Made by a program: the position numbers and the translations under genes. Under the pieces are notes generated by a model, which saw nothing but the letters and a program-made list of their open reading frames with translations, made no database searches and had not been told where the DNA came from. A DNA stretch of 64,000 nt from Inhella sp. GTDB taxonomy: Bacteria; Pseudomonadota; Gammaproteobacteria; Burkholderiales; Burkholderiaceae_C. Positions within the stretch are counted from its first letter, which is position 1, and each line of letters opens with the position of its first letter. The stretch lies in contig NZ_JAPZSY010000017.1 in assembly GCF_027532025.1 (NCBI RefSeq), forward strand, positions 1 through 64,000. The letters run 5' to 3'. Shown one piece after another: positions 51,057 through 59,712 of this stretch.

Positions 51057-51552
51057 AACACGACGGCCCACGATCGCGGCGGCACAGCTGCGCCGCGCCA
51101 CCGCTGACGATCTGCCCGCTGTGCTGGATCTCTTCGTCGCCAGCGGGCTCGACGAACCCGAGGACGTGCCGCTGGCCGGCGCCCAGGAAAGCTGGCAAGC
51201 CATGCAGGCGATGGGAGCCGACCTTTGGCTGGTGGAATGCCGGCTGGACGACGTGGGCCCCATCGAGGTGCTGGGCTGCTTGACGCTGTACGTGCTGCCC
51301 CTGCTGGCGCATCGGCAAGCGCCCGAGGCCTTGGTCGAGGACGTGGCCGTGCACCCCAAGGCCCAGGGCCTGGGCCTGGGGCGCCTGCTGATGGAACAGG
51401 CCATGGCCGTGGCGCAAGGCCGCGGTTGCTACAAGCTGGCCTTGTCCAGCAACGCACGGCGGGTGGACGCCCACGCCTTCTACGCGCACTTGGGCTTCCG
51501 CCAGCACGGCTTCAGCTTTCATGTGCCGCTGACTGGGAGGCTCACCCGATGA
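51049..51552 (+). CDS. GNAT N-acetyltransferase embedded in the phn operon
   Basis: LRRATADDLPAVLDLF...LVEDVAVHPKAQGLGLGRLLMEQAMAVAQGRGCYKLALSSN...FYAHLGF. Confidence 0.9.
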   Translation: MLETRRPTIAAAQLRRATADDLPAVLDLFVASGLDEPEDVPLAGAQESWQAMQAMGADLWLVECRLDDVGPIEVLGCLTLYVLPLLAHRQAPEALVEDVAVHPKAQGLGLGRLLMEQAMAVAQGRGCYKLALSSNARRVDAHAFYAHLGFRQHGFSFHVPLTGRLTR

Positions 51553-52352
51553 GCGCCCCCCAAGCGACCCAACCCCTGCTGAAGGTGACCGGCCTGAGCC
51601 ACCGCTTTGCAGCGGCGCGTCCGGGCACCTGGGCGGTGCATGACGCCAGCCTGCAGCTGTACCCGGGCGAGGTTTTGGCCATCGTCGGCGAGTCGGGCTC
51701 GGGCAAGAGCACCCTGCTGAACTGCATCGCCGGTCGCATCGCTGGTGCACCGGGCCAGGTGCATTACCGCCGCGGCCACGACAACGCTTGGGTGGACGTG
51801 CATGCCTTGCCCGAGCGCGAACGTCGCCAACTGGCCCGAACCGAGTGGGGCTTCGTCGAACAGCATGCGGCCGAGGGCCTGCGCATGGCCGTCAGCGCCG
51901 GCGCCAACGTGGGCGAGCGGCTGATGGCCGCGGGGGAACGCCGCTACGACACGCTGCGCGAGCAAGGGCGGCGCTGGATGGAGGCCGTGGAGCTGGACCC
52001 CGCGCGCATCGACGACAGCCCGCGCGCCTTTTCCGGCGGCATGCGCCAGCGCCTGCAAATCGCCCGCAACCTGGTCACCCACCCGCGACTGGTGCTGATG
52101 GACGAGCCCACCTCGGGGCTGGACGTGTCGGTGCAGGCGCGATTGCTGGACCTGATCCGGCAATTGGTCAGTCGCCTGCAGCTCTCGGCCCTGGTCGTCA
52201 CGCACGACTTGGGCGTGGCCCGCCTGTTGGCCCAGCGCACCTTGGTCATGCGACAAGGCCGCATCGTGGAGCAAGGCCTGACCGACCGCGTGCTCGACGA
52301 CCCGCAGCACCCCTACACCCAGCTCTTGGTCTCTTCGGTGGTGGCGCCATGA
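51549..52352 (+). CDS. phnK: C-P lyase ATP-binding protein PhnK
   Basis: IVGESGSGKSTLLNCIAGR, FSGGMRQRLQIARNLVTHPRLVLMDEPTSGLDVSVQARLLDLIR. Confidence 0.95.
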   Translation: MSAPQATQPLLKVTGLSHRFAAARPGTWAVHDASLQLYPGEVLAIVGESGSGKSTLLNCIAGRIAGAPGQVHYRRGHDNAWVDVHALPERERRQLARTEWGFVEQHAAEGLRMAVSAGANVGERLMAAGERRYDTLREQGRRWMEAVELDPARIDDSPRAFSGGMRQRLQIARNLVTHPRLVLMDEPTSGLDVSVQARLLDLIRQLVSRLQLSALVVTHDLGVARLLAQRTLVMRQGRIVEQGLTDRVLDDPQHPYTQLLVSSVVAP

Positions 52353-53083
52353 CGACTTCGCCTGTGCTCGACGTGCGCGGCCTGCGCAAGACCTTCACGC
52401 TGCACCTGCGCGAGGGCCTGCAACTGCCGGTGCTGCAAGGCGTCTCGCTGTCGGTGGGGCGGGGCGAATGCTTGGCCTTGGTCGGCCCTTCTGGGCAGGG
52501 CAAAAGCACCCTGATGAAGTGCCTTTACGGCAGCTACGGCGCGCAGGGCGGTCAGATCCTCGTGCGCACCGCCGATGGCGCGGTGCTGGACTTGGTCACC
52601 GCCACGCCGCAGCAGGTGCTGGCGCTGCGCCGCCAGGCGCTGGCTTACGTCAGCCAGTTCTTGCGCGTGTTGCCGCGGGTGTCCGCACTGGACGTGGTGG
52701 CCGACCGCGCCATCGCCGCCGGAGAGGCTGATGAACAGCGCGCCCGCGACCGTGCTGCCGAATTGCTGGCGCGGCTGAACCTGCCGCGCGGCCTGTGGGG
52801 CTTGCCACCGGCCACCTTCTCGGGCGGTGAACAGCAGCGCGTGAACATCGCGCGCGGCTTCATCGCCCCCGCCGAGTTGCTGCTGCTGGACGAACCGACG
52901 GCCTCGCTGGACGCGTTGAACCGGCGCGTCGTCGTCCAACTGATCCAAGAAGCCCAAGCGCGCGGCACGGCCATCGTTGGCATTTTCCACGACGAGGAGG
53001 TGCGCGACGCCGTGGCCAGCTGCGCTTACACCATGGGCCCGAGCCCCGCCAACGAGCCCGTCGAACACCAGGAAGCCGCATGA
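52349..53083 (+). CDS. phnL: C-P lyase ATP-binding protein PhnL
   Basis: GPSGQGKSTLMKCLYGSY, FSGGEQQRVNIARGFIAPAELLLLDEPTASLD. Confidence 0.95.
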   Translation: MTTSPVLDVRGLRKTFTLHLREGLQLPVLQGVSLSVGRGECLALVGPSGQGKSTLMKCLYGSYGAQGGQILVRTADGAVLDLVTATPQQVLALRRQALAYVSQFLRVLPRVSALDVVADRAIAAGEADEQRARDRAAELLARLNLPRGLWGLPPATFSGGEQQRVNIARGFIAPAELLLLDEPTASLDALNRRVVVQLIQEAQARGTAIVGIFHDEEVRDAVASCAYTMGPSPANEPVEHQEAA

Positions 53084-54228
53084 GCACCCCGCTGACCCGC
53101 CACATCCACAACGCCCGCATCGTGCTCGCGGGTGAGACCTTCCACGGCCAGCTCCGGGTCGAGAACGGCCGCATCGCCGCCATCGACCCCGGCCGCAGCA
53201 GCCTGAGCACGGCCGAGGACTGGAACGGCGACTGGCTGCTGCCCGGCTTGGTGGAGATCCACACCGACAACCTGGAGCGCCACGTCACGCCCCGGCCCAA
53301 GATCAACTTCCCGATGCTGGGAGCCGTGCAAGCCCACGACGCCGAGGTGGCGGCCGCGGGCATCAGCACGGTGTTCGACGCCATCGGCGTGGGCGACCCG
53401 TATGGCGAGGGCTTCCGGGCGCGCAGCCAAGCGGGCGTTCTGGACGTGCTGGACCGGCTGGACGCCGCCGGCGCGCTGCGCGCCGACCACTTGATCCACA
53501 TCCGCTGCGAACTGCCGGCGCCCAATGCGCGCGAGCTGTTCGAACCGTTTGCCAACCACCCGCGCCTGAAGCTGCTGTCGCTCATGGACCACACGCCCGG
53601 ACAGCGGCAGTGGCGCGACGTCGAGCATGCACGCATCTACTACACGGGCAAAAAGGGTTGGAGCGACGCGCAGTTCGAGGAGGAGGTGCGCATCGCCCCC
53701 GAACGCCAGCGCCTGCACGCCCAGCCGCATCGCGCGTGGTTCTCGCAGTTCGCCCGCCAAACGGGCTTGGCCTTGGCCACTCACGACGACACCACGGTCG
53801 AGCACGTGGACGAAGCCCTGGCCCTGGGCGCTTGCATGAGCGAGTTCCCCACCACGCTGGCAGCGGCCCAACGCGCCCACCAATTGGGGCTGGCCACCGT
53901 GGCCGGCGCGCCCAACGTGATTCGGGGCGGATCGCACTCGGGCAATGTGGCGGCGCTAGAGTTGGCGCGCGCCGGCGTGCTGGACATGCTGTCGTCCGAC
54001 TACGTGCCCAGCAGCCTGCTGCAGGCCGCCTGGACCCTGCAGCGCGAGGCGGGCTTCAGTCCGTCGGAAGCCCTGCAGGTGGTGAGCCTGAACCCCGCCA
54101 AGGCCTGCGGCCTGAACGATCGGGGCCAGATCGCCGTGGGCCTGCGCGCCGACCTGCTGCGGGTGACCGAGGTGGATGGCTTTCCCATCGTGCGCGAGCT
54201 GAGCGTGCTGGGTCGGCGGGTGGCCTGA
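53080..54228 (+). CDS. phnM: RPnTP hydrolase PhnM
   Basis: WLLPGLVEIHTDNLERHVTPRPKINFPMLGAVQAHDAEVAAAGISTVFDA. Confidence 0.96.
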   Translation: MSTPLTRHIHNARIVLAGETFHGQLRVENGRIAAIDPGRSSLSTAEDWNGDWLLPGLVEIHTDNLERHVTPRPKINFPMLGAVQAHDAEVAAAGISTVFDAIGVGDPYGEGFRARSQAGVLDVLDRLDAAGALRADHLIHIRCELPAPNARELFEPFANHPRLKLLSLMDHTPGQRQWRDVEHARIYYTGKKGWSDAQFEEEVRIAPERQRLHAQPHRAWFSQFARQTGLALATHDDTTVEHVDEALALGACMSEFPTTLAAAQRAHQLGLATVAGAPNVIRGGSHSGNVAALELARAGVLDMLSSDYVPSSLLQAAWTLQREAGFSPSEALQVVSLNPAKACGLNDRGQIAVGLRADLLRVTEVDGFPIVRELSVLGRRVA

Positions 54229-54232
54229 GGCC

Positions 54233-54823
54233 GTGAACGGGCGCTTGATCTACGTGATGGGCCCCTCGGGCAGCGGCAAGGACAGCCTGTTGCGCCAAGC
54301 CCGTGACACCCTGGCCCAGCAACCCGGCGGCTTGGCGCGGGTTTGTTTTGCCCACCGCTACATCACGCGGCCGGTGGGCATGGACGCGGAAAACCACATC
54401 GCGCTGAGCGCGGCCGAGTTCCAGGCCCGCTGCAGAGCCGGCCTGTTCGCCTTGCACTGGCACAGCCATGGGCAGGATTACGGCATCGGCCTGGAGATTG
54501 AGCAGTGGCTGGCGCGCGGCTTCACCGTGGTCGTGAACGGTTCGCGGGCCCACCTGGACGTGGCCCGCCGGCGCTACGCCGCACTGACGGCCGTGCTCGT
54601 GTCGGTGAGCCCCGAAACCCAGCGCCGCCGGCTCCTGGCCCGCGGCCGCGAAAGCGTCGCCGCCATCGAGGCAAGGCTGGCGCGCACCATGTCCTTGGAC
54701 GGGGGGACCGAGGCCGGCGCCTGGCTCATCGACAACGAAGGGCCGCTGATCGAAGCCACCCAACAGCTGTTGCGTCTGGTTGCGCCGGCCGAGCACCCGA
54801 TGTCGGCCTTGCCCACCGCATGA
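54233..54823 (+). CDS. phnN: Ribose 1,5-bisphosphokinase PhnN (GTG start)
   Basis: LIYVMGPSGSGKDSLLRQAR...FAHRYITRPV. Confidence 0.95.
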   Translation: MNGRLIYVMGPSGSGKDSLLRQARDTLAQQPGGLARVCFAHRYITRPVGMDAENHIALSAAEFQARCRAGLFALHWHSHGQDYGIGLEIEQWLARGFTVVVNGSRAHLDVARRRYAALTAVLVSVSPETQRRRLLARGRESVAAIEARLARTMSLDGGTEAGAWLIDNEGPLIEATQQLLRLVAPAEHPMSALPTA

Positions 54824-55701
54824 GCAGCGCTGCGCTCGCCCTGAGCGCTTCGGTGGCCATGCACGTGAGCTGGAACCTGCTGGCCCGCCGCGCGCCCGCG
54901 GACGCCTGGCCGCTGTGGTGGGCCTTGCTGGGCCACCTCTTGCTGTTTGCGCCCTGGGGTTGGTGGGCGCTGTGGCAGGAGGCGCACGCCAGTTGGGCCC
55001 TGACAGGCTTGACGCTCCTGTCGTCGGTGGCCAACGCGCTGTACTTCATCGGCCTGGCCCGCGCCTACGAACGGGCGCCCGTGTCGTTGGTCTATCCCAT
55101 GGTGCGCAGCTCGCCGCTGCTCATCGCCCTTTGGGGCCAATGGTTCTTCGGCCAAGTGCTGGCCGCGGGCACGTGGTGGGGGCTGGGCATCAGCGCGCTG
55201 GGCTTGCTGACGATGGCCTGCAGTGCCTGGGGCAGCAGCCGACCCACGGCCGCGGGCCAGCCCGGCAGCCGCGTGAGCAGCGCCCTGCCCTGGGCCTTGC
55301 TCGCCATGCTGTGCACCAGCGTCTACTCCCTGAGCGACCAAGCGGCCACCGCCCACTTGCCCAGCACGGCAGCACTCCTGGGCTACGTTTCGGTGGGCTA
55401 CCTCGCGGCCTTCGCGGTGCTGAGCCTGAGCTTGAAGCGACGCACCGGCCGATGGCGCCCCCAGCGTCGCTTGCCCTGGCCACTCTTTCTGGTCGGCAGC
55501 TTGTGCATCGGTTGGGCCTACGTGCTGGTCATGCGCGCCATGCGCGACATGCCCGCCGCCGAAGTGGTGGGCTACACCAACGCCGGCATCGTCATCGCCA
55601 CACTGGTGGGCTTGCTGGTCTTTCGCGAAACCCACCGTTGGCCGCTGCGCGTGATCGGCGCGCTGCTCATCAGCGCCGGTCTGGCCACCATGACCCTGTG
55701 A
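54820..55701 (+). CDS. EamA/DMT-type permease associated with the phosphonate operon
   Basis: 10-TM DMT pattern: LYFIGLARAYERAPVSLVYPMVRSSPLLIALWG; overlaps phnN by 4 nt. Confidence 0.85.
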   Translation: MSSAALALSASVAMHVSWNLLARRAPADAWPLWWALLGHLLLFAPWGWWALWQEAHASWALTGLTLLSSVANALYFIGLARAYERAPVSLVYPMVRSSPLLIALWGQWFFGQVLAAGTWWGLGISALGLLTMACSAWGSSRPTAAGQPGSRVSSALPWALLAMLCTSVYSLSDQAATAHLPSTAALLGYVSVGYLAAFAVLSLSLKRRTGRWRPQRRLPWPLFLVGSLCIGWAYVLVMRAMRDMPAAEVVGYTNAGIVIATLVGLLVFRETHRWPLRVIGALLISAGLATMTL

Positions 55702-55719
55702 TGGCTCAGTGCCAGGAGG

Positions 55720-56184
55720 TCAGCCGACCCCGGGCGCCGTCGCACGACGGCGGAACGAGGCCATGGCGCGCACGTAGTCGTCGGCCATGTCTGGCGTCAT
55801 CAACTCCAGCATCACGGCGTTTTCGATCCAGAACTCGATGACGTGGTTGGGCCCGCGGGACAGCTCGATGGCGCGCCAGCCCTCGCGCTGCGCCAGGGCC
55901 AGGATTTCCTGGCGGCTGCGCGGCACCGACACCGCGGCGTGCGTCGCGCCGTAGCGCGAAGCCACCGTTGCGGCGCGGAACCGCGCTTGCCCAGCGCCGG
56001 GGTCGGGCAGCATTTCGGTGCCCAGAGGGTAGACCTCGATGGCGGTGCCGACCTCGTCGCCCGCCCAGGCGATGTAGGCATCGTGCCAGGGACCGAAACC
56101 GGTCAGCGTGCCGCCGAACAGCTCGACCAAGACCTCGGCCACATGGCGCGGGTCGCGGGCGGGGATGGAGACGTGGTGAATCAT
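55720..56184 (-). CDS. VOC/glyoxalase-like protein
   Basis: MIHHVSIPARDPRHVAEVLVELFGG...GPNHVIEFWIENAVMLELM. Confidence 0.7.
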   Translation of the reverse strand: MIHHVSIPARDPRHVAEVLVELFGGTLTGFGPWHDAYIAWAGDEVGTAIEVYPLGTEMLPDPGAGQARFRAATVASRYGATHAAVSVPRSRQEILALAQREGWRAIELSRGPNHVIEFWIENAVMLELMTPDMADDYVRAMASFRRRATAPGVG

Positions 56185-56229
56185 GGAAGGGCTCCTTCTG
56201 TTCGGGATCGGGGTCAGGGCGGCGGGCCT

Positions 56230-56751
56230 TCAGGGCGTGGGTTGGAAGCCGCCAAACGGGTTGTCGATGCGGTAGTGCCAGTGCCCAACCGGGCTGCGGG
56301 CCACCACGTCGGTGGCGGTGCCCCTCATGTCCACCGGGCGGCCGTCGGCGCCGACGCCGCGGATGGCCCAGTCCACCACCAACAAGGCGGTGTCGCCCGC
56401 CTCGTAAACGTGACGCACGGCCATCTCGATGGGCAGGCCGATGGCCAGAAAACCCTCCAGCGCCTGGCGCACCGCCACGGGCGACACCAAGGCTTGGCCG
56501 GGCGCCGGCACGAAGACGCTGCCGGCGGGGTACAGGACCATCAGGGCGTCCAGGTCGCGGGCATTGAAGGCGCGGGCAAAGGCCTGGGCCACGGCGGCCG
56601 GACCCGAGGGACTGGCGGCGCCGGCGGCGCCCAGGGCGGTGGCAGGCAGCAGCGCGGCGGCGGCCACGGCCGCAGCGGCCTGCACCAGCGCACGGCGCTC
56701 GGCCTGCGGGGCGGGGTGGGAGGTGGTTTCAGGGCGGAAGGAGCGGTTCAT
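56230..56751 (-). CDS. Exported SnoaL-like/DUF4440 nuclear transport factor 2-fold protein
   Basis: Signal-like N-terminus; FARAFNARDLDALMVLYPAGSVFVPAPGQ. Confidence 0.75.
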   Translation of the reverse strand: MNRSFRPETTSHPAPQAERRALVQAAAAVAAAALLPATALGAAGAASPSGPAAVAQAFARAFNARDLDALMVLYPAGSVFVPAPGQALVSPVAVRQALEGFLAIGLPIEMAVRHVYEAGDTALLVVDWAIRGVGADGRPVDMRGTATDVVARSPVGHWHYRIDNPFGGFQPTP

Positions 56752-56788
56752 GGCGAACTCCACGAGGCGTTGACGAGGACCGCATTGT

Positions 56789-56805
56789 TTTGTTTGACAA
56801 ACAAA
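56789..56805. promoter_or_regulatory. Candidate LysR operator
   Basis: TTTGTTTG-A-CAAACAAA 17-bp palindrome in the divergent promoter, plus related half-site TGTCAAACAAA near 56833. Confidence 0.6.
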
Positions 56806-56856
56806 CGATAAAGAGCCGTAATTCGCCAAGTCTGTCAAACAAAAGTGAACAACGTC

Positions 56857-57894
56857 ATGGACAAGCTGAGCGCCATGCAGACCTTCGTGCAGATCGTGGA
56901 GGCGGGCAGCTTCACCCGAGCGGCCGAGCGGATGCAACTGCCCAAGGCCCGGGTCTCGCAGCGCCTGCAGGCGCTGGAAGCCGAGCTGGGGGTGCGCCTG
57001 CTGGAGCGCACGACGCGCGCGCTGCGCCTGACGAACGACGGTCGCGCGTACCACGAGCGCTGCGTGCAACTGCTGGCCGACTTGGAAGAGGCGGAGCAAG
57101 CGCTGCGCGGCGATCACGCCCGCCCGAGCGGCGTGTTGCGCGTGGACGTGGTGGCCGCCATCGCGCGGCACGTGCTGGCGCCGGCCCTGGGCGACTTCAG
57201 CCGGCATTACCCGGAGCTGGCCGTGCACCTGCACAGCCGAGACCGCATCAGCCACTTGCTGGAGGACGGCATCGACTGCGCCATCCGGGGGGGGCCGCTG
57301 CCTGACGCCAGCCATGTGGCCATCAGCGCCTGCACGGTGCACCTGGGGCTGTACGCGGCGCCCGAATGCTTGGCGCGGCACGGCACACCTCAGGCGCCCG
57401 AGGTGCTGGCGCGCCTGCCGCGCCTGGGCTGGGTGGATCAACGCAGCGGCGGGGTGCTGCCTTGGCGTTTGGCCCGCGACGACGGCGCTGGGTTCGACGT
57501 GCCCGGCCTGCCGACCCTGGCCTTCGATGACGGCGATGCCGCCATCGCGGCCGCTTTGGGTGGGGCGGGGGTGGTGGTGGCGGCGCCCTTTGCCGTGCGA
57601 GCGGCCGTTCAGTCGGGCACGCTGTGCCCGGTGCTGCCGGCGTGGGAGGCGGGTCAACGCACGGTCAGCGTGCTGTGGCCCTCACGCCGCCAGCGCTCGG
57701 CCCGCCTGCGCTGTTTCGTGGACTGGGCCGTCGAGCGGCTGCGCCACGACCCCGCGCTGGCGCTTCGCCCGCGCGATCTCGTGCCGGCCGACACCGGTCG
57801 CCCCAAGCCGCGCCGCCCCCGTCAGGAGGCCAAGGGCCAGCGCCACCACGCGGCCGACGACAGCGGCTCGGGCACAGGCCCCGTCAAGGGCTGA
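56857..57894 (+). CDS. LysR-family regulator
   Basis: MDKLSAMQTFVQIVEAGSFTRAAERMQLPKARVSQRLQALEAELGVRLLERTTRALRLT. Confidence 0.93.
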   Translation: MDKLSAMQTFVQIVEAGSFTRAAERMQLPKARVSQRLQALEAELGVRLLERTTRALRLTNDGRAYHERCVQLLADLEEAEQALRGDHARPSGVLRVDVVAAIARHVLAPALGDFSRHYPELAVHLHSRDRISHLLEDGIDCAIRGGPLPDASHVAISACTVHLGLYAAPECLARHGTPQAPEVLARLPRLGWVDQRSGGVLPWRLARDDGAGFDVPGLPTLAFDDGDAAIAAALGGAGVVVAAPFAVRAAVQSGTLCPVLPAWEAGQRTVSVLWPSRRQRSARLRCFVDWAVERLRHDPALALRPRDLVPADTGRPKPRRPRQEAKGQRHHAADDSGSGTGPVKG

Positions 57895-58718
57895 GCCACG
57901 GCGGCGGTCCGGGGGGGCAGGTCGCCGTGCAGGCTCAAGCCGCGGGTGGTGCGGGCCCGCAGCCGGAGCGCGGCCATGTCGAGGATTTCGATTTCCCGGT
58001 TGTCCACGCGCAGGCAGCGGCTTTGCGAGAGCAAGGTGAAGGAGCGGCTGACCGTTTCGTGGGCCAGGCCGAGCAGGCTGGCGATGTCGCGGCGTGACAA
58101 GCGCAGCCGGATGCGGTGGCCCGATTGCCCCATGTCGGTCATGCGGGCCGACAGCCACAGCACGAAGCGGGCCAGCCGGACGTCCGAGGCCACGGCCGAC
58201 ATCATTTCGGCGATTTGCGCCGAGCGCGTCAGTTGCCGGCTCAAACCATGGCGCACGGCCTCGTCCAGGGCCGGGCAACGCTGCTGCAGATCCCGCAACT
58301 CGCCCAAGGGCAGCGCGTACACGGTGGCATCCTCCAGCGCGAGCGCCGTGGCCTGACGCGGGCTGGCGTGCAGGGCCTCAAAGCCCAGCAGGTCGCCCAC
58401 CTGGGCCAGGGTCAGCACCTTTTCGTAGCCATCTTCCATGGTGCGCACGCACTTGAAGCTGCCCGAGCGCACCACGTAAAGCGATTGCCCTGGGGTGCCC
58501 TCGTGCAACAAGGCGCTCTCGGCTCGCACCCTCAGGATGGGGATGTGAACGGTCCAGCTCGGGTCGACCCGGCTCGCGGACGAGGCGGTCAGCAACCTCA
58601 CCAGTTCTTGCAAAGAGCCGCCGCCGGACCCGGCGAAGGTGGCGACGGGCAGCCCGTCGGGCCTGGCGTTGGAAAGCGCCCTTTGGGCGGACGAGTCGGT
58701 CAACATCGATGCGTTCAT
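57822..58718 (-). CDS. Crp/Fnr family regulator
   Basis: cNMP-binding-like fold (HEGTPGQSLYVVRSGSFKCV) and HTH (LSRRDIASLLGLAHETVSRSFTLL). Confidence 0.9.
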   Translation of the reverse strand: MNASMLTDSSAQRALSNARPDGLPVATFAGSGGGSLQELVRLLTASSASRVDPSWTVHIPILRVRAESALLHEGTPGQSLYVVRSGSFKCVRTMEDGYEKVLTLAQVGDLLGFEALHASPRQATALALEDATVYALPLGELRDLQQRCPALDEAVRHGLSRQLTRSAQIAEMMSAVASDVRLARFVLWLSARMTDMGQSGHRIRLRLSRRDIASLLGLAHETVSRSFTLLSQSRCLRVDNREIEILDMAALRLRARTTRGLSLHGDLPPRTAAVAQPLTGPVPEPLSSAAWWRWPLAS

Positions 58719-58931
58719 GCAGCCCCCGGTCGGTCAAGGAATGGTTCAGGAATCCGACGTGATGCCGATCCCATGAACGAGAGCATCGAGAACACCGCAG
58801 CGGCCGGCAATCGGCCAAAGATGCATTGCAGGGTCGGTCAAAACCCCTTTCGTCGCGCGGTCTTTCTGCCGCCGGCGTCGGAACAGCCGCCGGCCACGGG
58901 CGGCGACGTCCGAATGGCGTTCGGACGATTC

Positions 58932-59711
58932 CTAAGGCTCGGCCGAATCCACGACCACCAGAAACCGGCCGGGCCAGGGCACCGGCTCGCGCTGGGCTTG
59001 CAAGATCCATTGCGGCCGACCGGCCGCCTGGGCCTCGAGGTAGGCGCGGTCGAGCACCCCATGGTGGTCGATGAAGGTATTGAGCGACGCCGGGATGCGG
59101 ATGCAGCCCTTGGAGGCGGGGCGGCCCAGCAGCGGCTCCAGGCGCGCCGGGTCGGTGGCGTGCATCTGCAGGCGCATGAGGCTGCGCCCCCCAGCGCCCC
59201 AGCCGCGTTCGGCGAGCACCCAACCGAAGTCGTAAACGCGCATGCCGCGTCGGCCGTAGCCGCGGATGTGCTGGCTGTTGAAGCTGCCCTCGGCCCGAAA
59301 GTCGGGGTGGTCGGGGCTGTGCAGGAAGGCGCCCACCGGGGTGAGAAAGTGGTCGAAAGAACCCACGCGTCCCGTGGACACGGGGGCGGCGCCCAACCAG
59401 AACCAGCCGCAGCTCACCGACTTCAACAGCAGGAAGACGGTCTGCACCCGGGGGTTGCGGTCCACGACGAGCACCAGCTCGGTCGGGTCCAGCGGCCCCG
59501 TCACCTCGGCCAGCGCCTCGTCCACCTGCTGGGCGTAGCGAGCGCGCTGGGGCCCCGGTGGAGGCAGGGGCAGACGGCGACTCACTTCGGTCCCGAAACG
59601 GGCTTGCCAGGCCGTGGCCTCCCGTTGCAGGCCGGCGCAAGGCTCTGGGTCTGGTACCCCGGGCCCGAGCAGGCCCAGCAGCACGGGCAGCACGGGCAGA
59701 CCGAGGGCCAT
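58932..59711 (-). CDS. L,D-transpeptidase family (YkuD) protein
   Basis: RPASKGCIRIPASLNTFIDHHGVLD catalytic motif. Confidence 0.82.
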   Translation of the reverse strand: MALGLPVLPVLLGLLGPGVPDPEPCAGLQREATAWQARFGTEVSRRLPLPPPGPQRARYAQQVDEALAEVTGPLDPTELVLVVDRNPRVQTVFLLLKSVSCGWFWLGAAPVSTGRVGSFDHFLTPVGAFLHSPDHPDFRAEGSFNSQHIRGYGRRGMRVYDFGWVLAERGWGAGGRSLMRLQMHATDPARLEPLLGRPASKGCIRIPASLNTFIDHHGVLDRAYLEAQAAGRPQWILQAQREPVPWPGRFLVVVDSAEP

Positions 59712-59712
59712 G

